Shown here: one piece after another, positions 32,928 to 41,598 of the stretch
How the letters are laid out: each line of letters starts with the position of its first letter
Numbering within the stretch: the first letter of the stretch is position 1
Assembly (NCBI GenBank): GCA_025363575.1
Contig: JANYDM010000055.1
Location: 1 to 44,606, forward strand
Direction: 5' to 3'
Origin: Betaproteobacteria bacterium
GTDB lineage: Bacteria > Pseudomonadota > Gammaproteobacteria > Burkholderiales > SG8-41
DNA: 44,606 nt
The notes under the pieces: generated by a model
What the model saw: only the letters and a program-made list of their open reading frames with translations
Told to the model about the DNA's origin: nothing
Database searches by the model: none
Position numbers and translations under genes: made by a program

Positions 32928-34472
32928 ATGATCGAAGTCCTCGAAAGACCCGCCGCCGGCCCCGTGATCCGCCTGCACGCGGCCGACAACGTCGTGATCG
33001 CGCGCGCCAACGTTGAAATCGGCGCGAAGCTCGGCGACGGGCTGACCTGCCGCAGCCAGGTGCCGTCCGGCCACAAGATCTCGACGCGGGCTATCAAGCA
33101 GGGCGAACCCATTCTTAAGTACAACGTGACGATAGGATTTGCCGCGGCCGATATAGCGCCGGGCACGTTCGTGCATTCGCACAACATGGAGTTCCGCGAG
33201 TTCGACCGCGATTACGCGCACGCGAAAGACTATCAACCCGTGCAATTCATTGCCGAGAGCGAGCGCGCGACCTTCATGGGCATCGTGCGCGCGAACGGCC
33301 AGGTGGCAACGCGCAATTACGTCGGCGTGCTGTCGACGGTAAATTGCTCGGCGACCGTCGTGCATAAGGTCGCCGAATATTTCACGCCCGAGCGTCTCGC
33401 CGAATATCCGAACATCGACGGCGTCGTTGCATTCGCGCACGCGACCGGCTGCGGCATGGAGATGACCGGCGAGCCGATGGATCTCCTGCGGCGCACGATG
33501 GCGGGGTATGCGCTGCACGCCAATCTGGCATCGGCGCTGATCATCGGCCTCGGCTGCGAGCGCAACCAGGTCAGCAAACTCTTCAAGGAGCAGGGGCTGG
33601 AGGCGAATTCGCGCCTGCGCTCGTTCGTGATGCAGGACGAGGGCGGCACGACGAAGACGATAGCGGCGGGAATCGCAGCGGTGAAAGAGATGCTGCCCGA
33701 AGCCAACCGCGTCACGCGCACGCGCGTTCCCGCGAGCCACATCATGGTCGGCTTGCAATGCGGCGGCTCGGATGGCTTTTCGTCTATCACTGCCAATCCG
33801 GCGCTGGGCGCCGCGATGGACATACTCGTGCGCCACGGCGGCACGGCGATCCTGTCGGAGACGCCGGAAATCTACGGCGTCGAGCACACGCTCACGCGGC
33901 GCGCGCGCTCGCGCGAAGTCGGCGAGAAACTGATCGAGCGCATTCGCTGGTGGAAGGACGAGTACACCGTGGGGCGCGACACGCAGATCAACGGCAACGT
34001 GAGTCCCGGCAACCAGACCGGCGGGCTCGCGAACATTTTCGAGAAATCGCTCGGGTCATCGATGAAAGGCGGCACCGGGCCGCTGATGGAAGTTTATCGC
34101 TACGCCGAGCCGGTGAAGCAGCACGGCCTCGTGTTCATGGATACGCCGGGTTTCGATCCGTGCTCGGCCACCGGCCAGATCGCGGGCGGCGCCAACGTCA
34201 TCATGTTCACGACCGGGCGCGGCTCGATGTTCGGCGCGAAGCCGGTGCCGTCAATCAAGCTTGCCACCAACACGCCGATGTACAACCGCCTGAAAGACGA
34301 TATGGACATCAACTGCGGCGGCATCCTCGATGGCAGCAGGACGATGCAGCAGATGGGCCAGGAAATTTTCGAAGACCTGCTCAAGACCGTGTCGGGCGAA
34401 AAAACCAAAAGCGAAGTGCTCGGCCTCGGCGACCACGAGTTCGTGCCGTGGAATATCGGCGTGACGGGTTGA
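32928..34472 (+). CDS. UxaA-family altronate/galactarate-type dehydratase
   Basis: The start at 32928 has GAGGT upstream; longer open frames lack support. The 514-residue enzyme has an N-terminal SAF domain (VIRLHAADNVVIARANVEIG) and the large UxaA/GarD catalytic domain: RNYVGVLSTVNCS, FAHATGCGMEM, LGLGCERNQ-like IIGLGCERNQ, GLQCGGSDGFSSI and TGRGSMFGAKPVPSIKLATN. The family dehydrates sugar acids such as altronate or galactarate with a metal ion. SAF and catalytic domains are both present, unlike split versions. No other sugar-acid genes are adjacent; the enolase-superfamily gene near 44.4 kb could belong to the same type of pathway. Confidence 0.88.
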   Translation: MIEVLERPAAGPVIRLHAADNVVIARANVEIGAKLGDGLTCRSQVPSGHKISTRAIKQGEPILKYNVTIGFAAADIAPGTFVHSHNMEFREFDRDYAHAKDYQPVQFIAESERATFMGIVRANGQVATRNYVGVLSTVNCSATVVHKVAEYFTPERLAEYPNIDGVVAFAHATGCGMEMTGEPMDLLRRTMAGYALHANLASALIIGLGCERNQVSKLFKEQGLEANSRLRSFVMQDEGGTTKTIAAGIAAVKEMLPEANRVTRTRVPASHIMVGLQCGGSDGFSSITANPALGAAMDILVRHGGTAILSETPEIYGVEHTLTRRARSREVGEKLIERIRWWKDEYTVGRDTQINGNVSPGNQTGGLANIFEKSLGSSMKGGTGPLMEVYRYAEPVKQHGLVFMDTPGFDPCSATGQIAGGANVIMFTTGRGSMFGAKPVPSIKLATNTPMYNRLKDDMDINCGGILDGSRTMQQMGQEIFEDLLKTVSGEKTKSEVLGLGDHEFVPWNIGVTG

Positions 34473-34543
34473 GAAAAGCGTGGTTGACGGCAGGCGGTCC
34501 AGCCGCGCGCGCGTCCACCGCGCGCGCGTGAGCCGTCAGCCGC

Positions 34544-34945
34544 CTAAGGCGTCGCGAGAACCTTGAATATCACCTTGGCGCCGGGCAGCAGCGAGCAGAT
34601 CGAGGACGGGCGACGCATATTGATCTGCGGCGGATTGGAATTGACGAGCGACAGCTCGAAGGAGCAACCGCCGGGCGCGGTCCACCTGAGCGTCGACCCT
34701 TCAAGCAATGTGATGACCGGCGCGTCCGTGACGGTTTTGCCGTCGACAAATTTGCTGAACGTCATCCACACCGCGTGCGCGCTTTTCATGCCGCTTAGTC
34801 GCAGGGCCGTCGTTTCGCCGTCCGGCGGCAGCGGCCATACGGCGTCGTCGTAATAATAATTCTGCCCCGACAGCGCCTGCGCCCCGGCGATGACTGGCGG
34901 CAGCGCAATCGCCAGCGCTGCCAAAACCCTGATGGCAAGTTTCAT
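34544..34945 (-). CDS. Exported hypothetical protein
   Basis: The 133-residue product has a signal peptide (MKLAIRVLAALAIALPPVIAG) and a mature part of about 110 residues rich in beta-prone segments. Two cysteines (in GGCSFELS and SICSLLPG) could form a disulfide. I do not recognise a family. It follows the PrpD gene by 81 bases on the same strand but may be separate. GGGAGAT lies upstream of its ATG. Confidence 0.6.
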   Translation of the reverse strand: MKLAIRVLAALAIALPPVIAGAQALSGQNYYYDDAVWPLPPDGETTALRLSGMKSAHAVWMTFSKFVDGKTVTDAPVITLLEGSTLRWTAPGGCSFELSLVNSNPPQINMRRPSSICSLLPGAKVIFKVLATP

Positions 34946-35026
34946 AATATCTCCCTTTATGACATGGACAACTCCGCCGCGACGGCCGGCGATTCAAGCG
35001 TAGTATAAAGCGAATCCGCCGGCCTG

Positions 35027-36421
35027 CTAAGGCGCGCCTAGCCGGGCGGCGAGCGCACGGATATCGCCGCAATGTTCAATGTCGAGCACGAGATCGCGGA
35101 TTTCCTCTGCGCGCGCACGCGTCAGCGCCCGTTGCGCGTTGGCCATGAATTTTTCCTCGATTGCATGCACGGTTAGCGGCCGCTCCGGCGAGCCGGCGTT
35201 GGCGTCCTCGCGAGCGCTCAGGCAGCGGCCGTCGACGGTGGTGATTTCCACGCCACCCGAATAGTGAGCGGGAAAATTCGACCGCGGATCGATTGCATAT
35301 TCCACTTTTTGTGCCAGTGCGCGGATTGCGGGATCCTTCAGCGTAGCGGCGTCCAGTTCGTCCAGTGTAAAGCGCCCGCGCACGGCCGCGCACGCGGCTG
35401 AAAAATAGACGCTGAACTGCGCCGCTGCGATGTCGCGCGGCGCCACCTTGCGTGCGCGCGGTTCGCATACGGTGTCGATAGCCGCGGCCGGAACGAGCAC
35501 GCGGATGCTGTGAATGTCGCGCGCGCCGAGCGTGTGCCGGGCGACGAGTTCCAGCGTCGAGTTGATGACCGCGTGGTTGAAGAAGCACGACGGCAGCAGC
35601 TTGATCAGGATGCGCGCGAATTCCCAATCCTCTCCGAGCTTCGACGTGATGCCGGCGAGATCGGCAGGCGCTGCGGGCGCGTTCAAATAAGTATTAAACA
35701 AGCCGTACTTTCCTTCGTAGGCGCTGCGCGGCCCGGCGTAGCCTTCCTTTGCGAGCATCGCCGCAGTGATGGCGCCGGCACCAGGCCAGCCCGCCTCGAA
35801 CCGCTTGGTCCCGGAATCCGCCGCAGAGAACTCGCGATTGCCGGCAGCGGTGCTGTAGGCAAGGCCTTGCGCCATTGTAAGTTGCGTCGCGTCGAGACCG
35901 AGCAGTTTTCCCGCGATGAGCACGCTGCCGAACGCGCCCACGACGCCGACTGCATTGAAGCCGGCGGGCGAAAATCCGCCGCGCGCGGCCATGCCGAGAC
36001 GCACCGAACATTCCACACCCGTCACGTATGCGGCGAGCACCTCTCTGCCATTGGCGCCGGCGAGCGCGCCGACGCCCAGCGCGCAGGGGACGCAAAACGC
36101 GCTTGGATGGATGCGCCCGCGCAATGCCGTGTCGTCGTACTCGATGCCATGCACCAGCATGCCGTTCAGCAGGACAGCGTCGCGCAGTGCCAGCTGCGCT
36201 GGCATGCCAATCACCGGATACTCTCCGGCGCCGAATGCCGAGAGGCCCGCGCACGCCTCGCGCGCAAATTCAAACGTAGTAGATGCAAGAGCAACGCCGA
36301 TGGAATCGAGAAGATGCAGCTTCGCCTGCGCGCGTATGGGCGCTGGGATTGCATCGCAGTCGACGCCGGCGACGAATTCCGCGAGCGTAGCGGCGATGGT
36401 CTGTTCGGTGCCGGCGTCCAT
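35027..36421 (-). CDS. MmgE/PrpD family protein
   Basis: The 464-residue protein belongs to the MmgE/PrpD family, which includes 2-methylcitrate dehydratase and related isomerases. Typical segments are LLDSIGVALAS, NGMLVHGIEYDDT, HPSAFCVPCALG and KLLPSCFFNHAVINS. Such distant members often act on branched acids outside the methylcitrate cycle, so the name prpD is not used. Its ATG directly follows the TAA of the TauE-like gene upstream, which implies translational coupling in a run of hydrolase, PhzF, TauE and PrpD genes. Confidence 0.88.
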   Translation of the reverse strand: MDAGTEQTIAATLAEFVAGVDCDAIPAPIRAQAKLHLLDSIGVALASTTFEFAREACAGLSAFGAGEYPVIGMPAQLALRDAVLLNGMLVHGIEYDDTALRGRIHPSAFCVPCALGVGALAGANGREVLAAYVTGVECSVRLGMAARGGFSPAGFNAVGVVGAFGSVLIAGKLLGLDATQLTMAQGLAYSTAAGNREFSAADSGTKRFEAGWPGAGAITAAMLAKEGYAGPRSAYEGKYGLFNTYLNAPAAPADLAGITSKLGEDWEFARILIKLLPSCFFNHAVINSTLELVARHTLGARDIHSIRVLVPAAAIDTVCEPRARKVAPRDIAAAQFSVYFSAACAAVRGRFTLDELDAATLKDPAIRALAQKVEYAIDPRSNFPAHYSGGVEITTVDGRCLSAREDANAGSPERPLTVHAIEEKFMANAQRALTRARAEEIRDLVLDIEHCGDIRALAARLGAP

Positions 36422-37180
36422 TTATTTAAGTAGCAGGAGCAGGCCGCACAGGAGCAGTGTCGCGCAGACGACGCGGCGGAACGTCGTCTCGTCGAAATTC
36501 ATCTGCACACGGTCGCCGAGATAGATGCCCGCGAGCATCGCTGGAAATGCGGCTGCGAACATCCACCATGATTCCAGCGTGAATTCGCCGACCATGTAAT
36601 AACCGACACCGCGCACCGCGCTCAGCAGCAGGAGCATGGCTGACATCGTCGCGCGGAACTTGTCCCTGGCAAGGCCGCGCGCGTCGAGGAAGACGACGAA
36701 GAAAAGACTGCCCATGGTGCCGAAGACGGCGCCGACCATGCCGGACACCGTGCCCGACAGCGGGCCGGTTGCGCGCGGCAGCTTGATAGCGTGGCCGGGC
36801 TTGCGCAGCGCGCTCCACATTGAATAGGCCGCGTACGCGATCACCGTGAGACCGAGCGCTTGCGCGAGGCCGCGCGAGTCGAGCAGGGTAAAAAAATACA
36901 GGCCTATCGCAATGCCGAGCAGGCACCAAGGCGCGAACCCCAGGACCGCGTCGCGCGCAACGTGCCGGTAATCGCGTGCGACGATGGCCGCCGACGAAGC
37001 GAAGCCGAGCAATGTCCAGACGGGCACGAGCAGCTTGAGCGGCAGCACGACCGCCAGCAGCGGCATGCCGATGACCGCGCCGAAACCCGTGCTGCCGCGC
37101 AGCCCGTAGGCAAGGAAGATCACTCCAGCGCAGTAGGCGAGCTCCCAAGGCGTGAGCCCGGTCATTCCTGCAGGCTGCAA
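36422..37180 (-). CDS. TauE/SafE family sulfite/organic anion exporter
   Basis: The 252-residue protein has about eight hydrophobic segments. Its repeated half-structure has the family signature GLRGSTGFGAVIGMPLLAVVLP near residue 27, and the second half has SGMVGAVFGTMGSLFFVVFLDARG. TauE/SafE members move sulfite, sulfoacetate or other small anions across the inner membrane. It lies seven bases after the PhzF gene and directly abuts PrpD, so transport is part of this operon's job. Confidence 0.87.
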   Translation of the reverse strand: MQPAGMTGLTPWELAYCAGVIFLAYGLRGSTGFGAVIGMPLLAVVLPLKLLVPVWTLLGFASSAAIVARDYRHVARDAVLGFAPWCLLGIAIGLYFFTLLDSRGLAQALGLTVIAYAAYSMWSALRKPGHAIKLPRATGPLSGTVSGMVGAVFGTMGSLFFVVFLDARGLARDKFRATMSAMLLLLSAVRGVGYYMVGEFTLESWWMFAAAFPAMLAGIYLGDRVQMNFDETTFRRVVCATLLLCGLLLLLK

Positions 37181-37187
37181 TGGACTG

Positions 37188-38036
37188 TCACAAGCTGATT
37201 TCGCCGCCGCCCAGCGCGATCACGCGACCCGAAACGAAAATCTGCTTGCTGGCGTCGACGCGCAACCCGAGCCGGCACGGGCGTCCCACCTGGTCGCCTT
37301 GCAGAACGGTTACCGCGAGCGGCAGCTGCGCGCCTTGCGCGACAAACCAGCCGCCGAGGTTTGCGCACGCGGACCCGGTGCCCGGATCTTCGACGACGCT
37401 GCCGTACTTGGTAAAAAAGAAGCGCACGCGGATGGTGGCATCGTCGACGCGCGCCCATACGTAGGCGAGACTATTGCGTTTGTTGCCGACTGAATATCGC
37501 GCCAGCAATTCAGCTTTCGGCTGGCAGCGCCCGACTGCGTCTGCGGTGGCAAGCGGAATGATCAATTGCTCCGAGCCCGTGTCGACCCACAGGGCGCCAT
37601 CGAGCACGTCGGCCGCGGCGACGCCCAGCATGCGCGCAAAGTCTTCGCGTGAGGCTTGCGGCACATGCGTGCGCGGCGCGTTGGCCGCCAGCGTCCATTC
37701 GTCGCCGCTCGCAGTCACCGGGATGATGCCCGCCTGCATTTCGAGCCTGACCGCGTCGCCGGTATTCTTCAATGCACGCACTACGTGCGCAGTGCCGAGC
37801 GTCGGATGTCCGGCGAACGGCATTTCGAACGCGGGCGTAAAAATACGCACGCGCGCCGTGGCGTCCTTGTTCGTTGCCGGCAGGACGAAAGTCGTTTCCG
37901 ACAGATTGAATTGCAGCGCAAGCGCCTGCATGGCCGCGCTGTCGAGCGCGCTGCCGTCTTCGAATACGCACAGCGGATTGCCGGCAAGCGGCGATTCGGC
38001 GAACACGTTGACGATGCGATAGCGCAGCGCGGGCAT
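37188..38036 (-). CDS. PhzF family isomerase
   Basis: The 282-residue protein has the two-domain PhzF fold pattern: NVFAESPLAGNPLCVFED, the conserved catalytic Glu in NLSETTFV (E47), FTPAFEMPFAGHPTLGTAHV, and later EDPGTGSACANLGGW. Characterised members isomerise double bonds by proton transfer. This one is unlikely to make phenazine because no phenazine genes are present. It is 10 bases after the hydrolase gene and seven before the TauE-like gene. Confidence 0.9.
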   Translation of the reverse strand: MPALRYRIVNVFAESPLAGNPLCVFEDGSALDSAAMQALALQFNLSETTFVLPATNKDATARVRIFTPAFEMPFAGHPTLGTAHVVRALKNTGDAVRLEMQAGIIPVTASGDEWTLAANAPRTHVPQASREDFARMLGVAAADVLDGALWVDTGSEQLIIPLATADAVGRCQPKAELLARYSVGNKRNSLAYVWARVDDATIRVRFFFTKYGSVVEDPGTGSACANLGGWFVAQGAQLPLAVTVLQGDQVGRPCRLGLRVDASKQIFVSGRVIALGGGEISL

Positions 38037-38046
38037 GGCAACCCCC

Positions 38047-38898
38047 TTATATCTTTACTGACGCCACCGATTCGCGTATCCACGCCGAGACCGTGGCCGC
38101 ATTTTGTTGCGGCGGCATCAGCGGCGAAAGCACCGAGCCTGCGATCAGTTCGCGCATCGCGTGCGCGGCGGATGTGGCGTGTGATGCATCGTCGCCGCTC
38201 ATGATGAAAGTCGGCAGCTTGATCGCCATCAGTTGTTCGCCGGTCGCGCCGGAAGGCATGGTGTCGTCGAACACGGTATCGCGGCTGTAGCTGCAGACCG
38301 CGAGGTACTGCGCCAGATCCTGCTTCACATATTTCGCCGCGAACGCGGGATCGGTGCCGATTACCGTCGCCCATGGGCCGGCTTCGGGGTCGGCCCAGAA
38401 GCCGGCGGCTTTATTCGCGCGCTCGGCGACCGCGGCGAGCCCGTTAGCGCGCGCGAACGCGATATGCCGGTCGAAAAAGAGATGGCCTTTGGCGCGCCAG
38501 CGGAAGCCGCCGACCGGCCAGTGACACAGGAGTCCTGTGCAGCGCTGCGGGAAGTGAGCGCCGATGGCAGCGGCCACGGACACGCCCATGCAGCCGCCAA
38601 TAACCCAGGCGCGGTCTATTTTCAGGTGATCGAGCAGGCCGACGGCTTCCGCTGCCCACATATGCCACGTATGCGGTTCGACCCGTCCGCCTGACTGCCC
38701 GGCCTCGCGACGGTCATAGGCGATCATCGTAAATTCTTTTGCCAGCGTATCGAGCGGACGCAGGTCTTTCCACACGCTGCGGGCCGACCAGCCGTCGATG
38801 TTGGAGTCGAAGCCGCCGGGCGACAGCATGATCAACGGCGGGCCTTCGCCTTTGACGACATAGTTGATCTTCAGACCATCGATGAGGGCACTGGGCAT
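38047..38898 (-). CDS. Alpha/beta hydrolase-fold protein with Cys at the nucleophile position
   Basis: The start at 38898 (MPSALIDGLKINYVVKG) is the family-like N-terminus; an earlier Met adds 19 unlikely residues. The 283-residue protein has MLSPGGFDSN, YDRREAGQSGG and the elbow VIGGCMGVSVA, in which C103 replaces the usual Ser. Cys nucleophiles occur in dienelactone-type hydrolases. The late histidine lies in SGDDASHATSAA. It is first in the run leading into PhzF, TauE and PrpD, with a 10-base gap to PhzF. Confidence 0.85.
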   Translation of the reverse strand: MPSALIDGLKINYVVKGEGPPLIMLSPGGFDSNIDGWSARSVWKDLRPLDTLAKEFTMIAYDRREAGQSGGRVEPHTWHMWAAEAVGLLDHLKIDRAWVIGGCMGVSVAAAIGAHFPQRCTGLLCHWPVGGFRWRAKGHLFFDRHIAFARANGLAAVAERANKAAGFWADPEAGPWATVIGTDPAFAAKYVKQDLAQYLAVCSYSRDTVFDDTMPSGATGEQLMAIKLPTFIMSGDDASHATSAAHAMRELIAGSVLSPLMPPQQNAATVSAWIRESVASVKI

Positions 38899-38984
38899 GG
38901 CGGATCGGTTCCCTGGAAAAAGTGGAAAAAAAGTTCGGCGGTGCCGTCCGCGCATTCATCGCGCGGGTGCGGCATGCCGGCATT

Positions 38985-39372
38985 TTACGACGCCGCGAGC
39001 TCGAACGCGTCCAGCGCGTCAGTGAACAAGTCGAGAAAACGCGGATTCGCCGCCTGCCGCTTGTCTGCCTCGGGTGCGTACGGATTGATGAATGACGGCG
39101 TCGTATTAATCTCTCACACCTGTATGCGCCATCGAGCAGCGCATAGTCGGCGCGGCCATAGCCGATATTGGCCATGCGGCAGATGTCCCTTAATGCTGCC
39201 GTGTGCGGATTGGAGTCGATATGTATGCCCCGCGCGGCAGCGCCAGCGAGCTGGCGGAGAGTATCTCTTCATACGTGACGATTTTGATGCGGGATGCGAG
39301 CGGCTTGCCCCATGCATCGAGAAACGTCGCCATCGCGCCGGCGATCCGTGCGGGCGTGAGGTAATAAATCAT
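38985..39372 (-). pseudogene. Decayed gene, ATP-grasp-like remnant next to glnS
   Basis: The 5' part (MIYYLTPARIAGAMATFLDA, then KIVTYEEILSASSLALPRGAY) looks like the opening of a much longer conserved protein and stops at TAA near 39190. A second piece reads DICRMANIGYGRADYALLDG in another position, and after a two-base shift near 39112 continues INTTPSFINPYAPEADKRQ and ends AAS at 38985. GYGRADY...INTTP resembles the end of ATP-grasp domains (E-I-N-T-N-P). Start, middle and end have been joined by a large internal deletion plus a frameshift. It begins seven bases after the stop of glnS. Confidence 0.65.
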
Positions 39373-39379
39373 CGCCCGG

Positions 39380-41191
39380 CTAGTGCGCGGCCTTGCCCCA
39401 CGAGTCGCGCAGCGTCACGGTGCGGTTGAATACCGGCGCGCCTGCCCTGGAATCGACGCGGTCGGCGACGAAATATCCGTGGCGCTCAAATTGGAAACTG
39501 TCGCCGGCTTTCGCTTCCTTGAGTGAGGGCTCGAGCTGCGCCGCGATGACATGTTTGGACGCGGGATTAATGTCTTGTATGTGGTCGCGGTCGCCAGCGC
39601 CCGGATGCGCTTCCTTGTACAGCCGATCGAAGAGCCGCACTTCACACGCGTAGGCGTGGCGCGCGGACACCCAGTGGATGTTGCCTTTTACCTTATAGGT
39701 ATCGGCGCCCGGCGTGCCCGACTTGCTGTCCGGAAAATAATTGCAGTGCACAGCCGTCACGTATCCGGTCGCGTCCTTCGTGCAGCCGGTGCACTCGACG
39801 ACAAATCCGTAACGCAGCCGCACCTTATTGCCGGGATACAAACGGAAGTAGCCCTTGCTCGGCGCTTCCATGAAATCTTCGCGCTCTATCCACAGCTCTT
39901 TGGCAAACGGCACTGCGCGCTTGCCCCAATCCGGCTTTTGCGGATGGTTGGGCGGATGGCACTCTTCTTCCTGTCCGTCGGGATAATTATCGATGACGAG
40001 CTTGACGGGGTCGAGCACGGCCACGCGCCGCGGCGCTGATTCGTTCAGATGTTCGCGCATGCAGTCTTCGAATACCGCGAAATCGATCCACGAATCGGAT
40101 TTCGATACGCCTATGCGCTCCGCAAACAGGCGGAAGCCTTCCGGCGTGTAGCCGCGGCGGCGTGCGCCGACCAGCGTGGGCATGCGCGGGTCGTCCCAGC
40201 CATCGACGTGCTTTTCGTTCACGAGCTGGATCAGCTTGCGTTTGGACAACACGACGTAGGTCAGATTCAGGCGCGCGAATTCATACTGGTGCGGCAGCGG
40301 CCGCGCAAGCAGGCCGCCGACGACGCGGCCATCGGCCAGTGTCGTCGTTTCAGTGAGGCGTGCGAGCAGCCAGTCGTAGAACGGTCGCTGGTCTTCGAAT
40401 TCGAGCGTGCACAGGCTGTGCGTAATTTCTTCGAGCGCGTCCTCGATCGGATGCGCGTACGTGTACATGGGATAGATGCACCATTTGTCGCCGGTGCGAT
40501 GATGGGCCGCCATGCGGATGCGGTAGATTGCCGGGTCGCGCATATTGATGTTGGGCGACGCCATGTCGATTTTTGCGCGCAGTACCATGCTGCCGTCGGC
40601 GTGCCTGCCCGCGCGCATCTCGCGGAACACGCGTAAATTGTCAGCAGGGGAACGATCGCGCTGCGGGCTCGCAGCGCCCGGCTGGGTCAGCGTGCCGCGA
40701 TGCAGGCGCATCTGTTCGGCGCTTTGCTCGTCGACGTAGGCGAGGCCAGCGGTGATCAGGTGCTCGGCGGCCTCGTACATGAAGTCGAAGTAGTCGCTCG
40801 CGTAATACAAGTGGTCCGTGCCATTGGCTGTCCAGCCGTAGCCCAGCCATTTCACCGCATCGAGAATGGAATCGACGTACTCCTGCTCTTCTTTTTCCGG
40901 ATTGGTGTCGTCGAAGCGCATGTGGCATATGCCGCCAAAATCCTGCGCGAGTCCGAAGTTAAGGCAGATCGATTTCGCATGGCCGAAGTGCAGGTACCCG
41001 TTGGGCTCAGGCGGGAAGCGCGTGCGGATTTTCGCGGGGTCGGCCGGAGCTCCCGCGTGGGTGGCGGCGCCGCCCGGCTTGCCGCCCCAGGCACGCTGCG
41101 CGTAGGTGCCTTTGGCGATGTCGGCCTCGACGATATTGCGTATGAAATTGGTGACGTGCGCCGCGGCCGGCCTGGGGTTGCTGCTCGACAT
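39380..41191 (-). CDS. glnS: Glutaminyl-tRNA synthetase
   Basis: The 603-residue class I enzyme charges tRNA-Gln with glutamine. The HIGH-type motif is HFGH (residues 68-71) in PPEPNGYLHFGHAKS, the KMSKS-type loop is VVLSKRKLIQLV, and RFDDTNPEKEEQEYVDSI and DKWCIYPMYTYAHPIEDALE are typical of GlnRS. The C-terminal anticodon-binding beta barrels (GYFRLYPGNKVRLR, HWVSARHA) are present. It is slightly longer than Escherichia coli GlnS (554) owing to an N-terminal lead and a short insert (AGAPADPAK). Presence of GlnRS fits Beta- or Gammaproteobacteria. Confidence 0.96.
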   Translation of the reverse strand: MSSSNPRPAAAHVTNFIRNIVEADIAKGTYAQRAWGGKPGGAATHAGAPADPAKIRTRFPPEPNGYLHFGHAKSICLNFGLAQDFGGICHMRFDDTNPEKEEQEYVDSILDAVKWLGYGWTANGTDHLYYASDYFDFMYEAAEHLITAGLAYVDEQSAEQMRLHRGTLTQPGAASPQRDRSPADNLRVFREMRAGRHADGSMVLRAKIDMASPNINMRDPAIYRIRMAAHHRTGDKWCIYPMYTYAHPIEDALEEITHSLCTLEFEDQRPFYDWLLARLTETTTLADGRVVGGLLARPLPHQYEFARLNLTYVVLSKRKLIQLVNEKHVDGWDDPRMPTLVGARRRGYTPEGFRLFAERIGVSKSDSWIDFAVFEDCMREHLNESAPRRVAVLDPVKLVIDNYPDGQEEECHPPNHPQKPDWGKRAVPFAKELWIEREDFMEAPSKGYFRLYPGNKVRLRYGFVVECTGCTKDATGYVTAVHCNYFPDSKSGTPGADTYKVKGNIHWVSARHAYACEVRLFDRLYKEAHPGAGDRDHIQDINPASKHVIAAQLEPSLKEAKAGDSFQFERHGYFVADRVDSRAGAPVFNRTVTLRDSWGKAAH

Positions 41192-41311
41192 GAGAGTTCC
41201 GGATCGAAGAAGCAGTCATTCTAATCGATGCGGCATGCCGTACAAAGCAAACGGCAGCGGCGGGTAAAAGCGGAATCGTTCACGGTCGGCGGGCCCGTCA
41301 TCAGATTACGG

Positions 41312-41339
41312 TTGACGATTGGCGGCAAGCGGCTAAGAT
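41312..41339 (+). promoter_or_regulatory. Probable sigma-70 promoter for the small membrane protein
   Basis: TTGACG (41312-41317) and TAAGAT (41334-41339) are separated by 16 bases and lie 51 bases upstream of the ATG at 41391. Both boxes are close to consensus. Confidence 0.5.
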
Positions 41340-41390
41340 TGCGTTATTGTAGAGAAGCGCGCAGGGATGCGTTAAAGGGAGAGGTTGACT

Positions 41391-41591
41391 ATGCTGTGGG
41401 CAGGCCTTGCATTTGGCATCGGAGTTATCATGATGATGGCGGATTACCGCATGGCGACCGCACCGGATCCTATGGACAAGTACAAGCGGCGCAAAAAACT
41501 CGATGCCGTGGCGGCCAAGCAGTTGCGCGGCATGATGCTGTGGACCGTCGCGGTGACCGCCGCCGTGTACTACGTGCCGGACTGGTTTTAG
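41391..41591 (+). CDS. Small membrane protein
   Basis: The 66-residue product has two hydrophobic segments (LWAGLAFGIGVIMMMA and MLWTVAVTAAVYYV) joined by a basic loop (MDKYKRRKKLDAVAAKQ). The ATG at 41391 has GGGAGAGG seven bases upstream and a promoter in front. No family is recognised. It lies between the divergent glnS and the convergent Bug cluster, so position gives no clue to its role. Confidence 0.65.
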   Translation: MLWAGLAFGIGVIMMMADYRMATAPDPMDKYKRRKKLDAVAAKQLRGMMLWTVAVTAAVYYVPDWF

Positions 41592-41598
41592 CCGCGCG

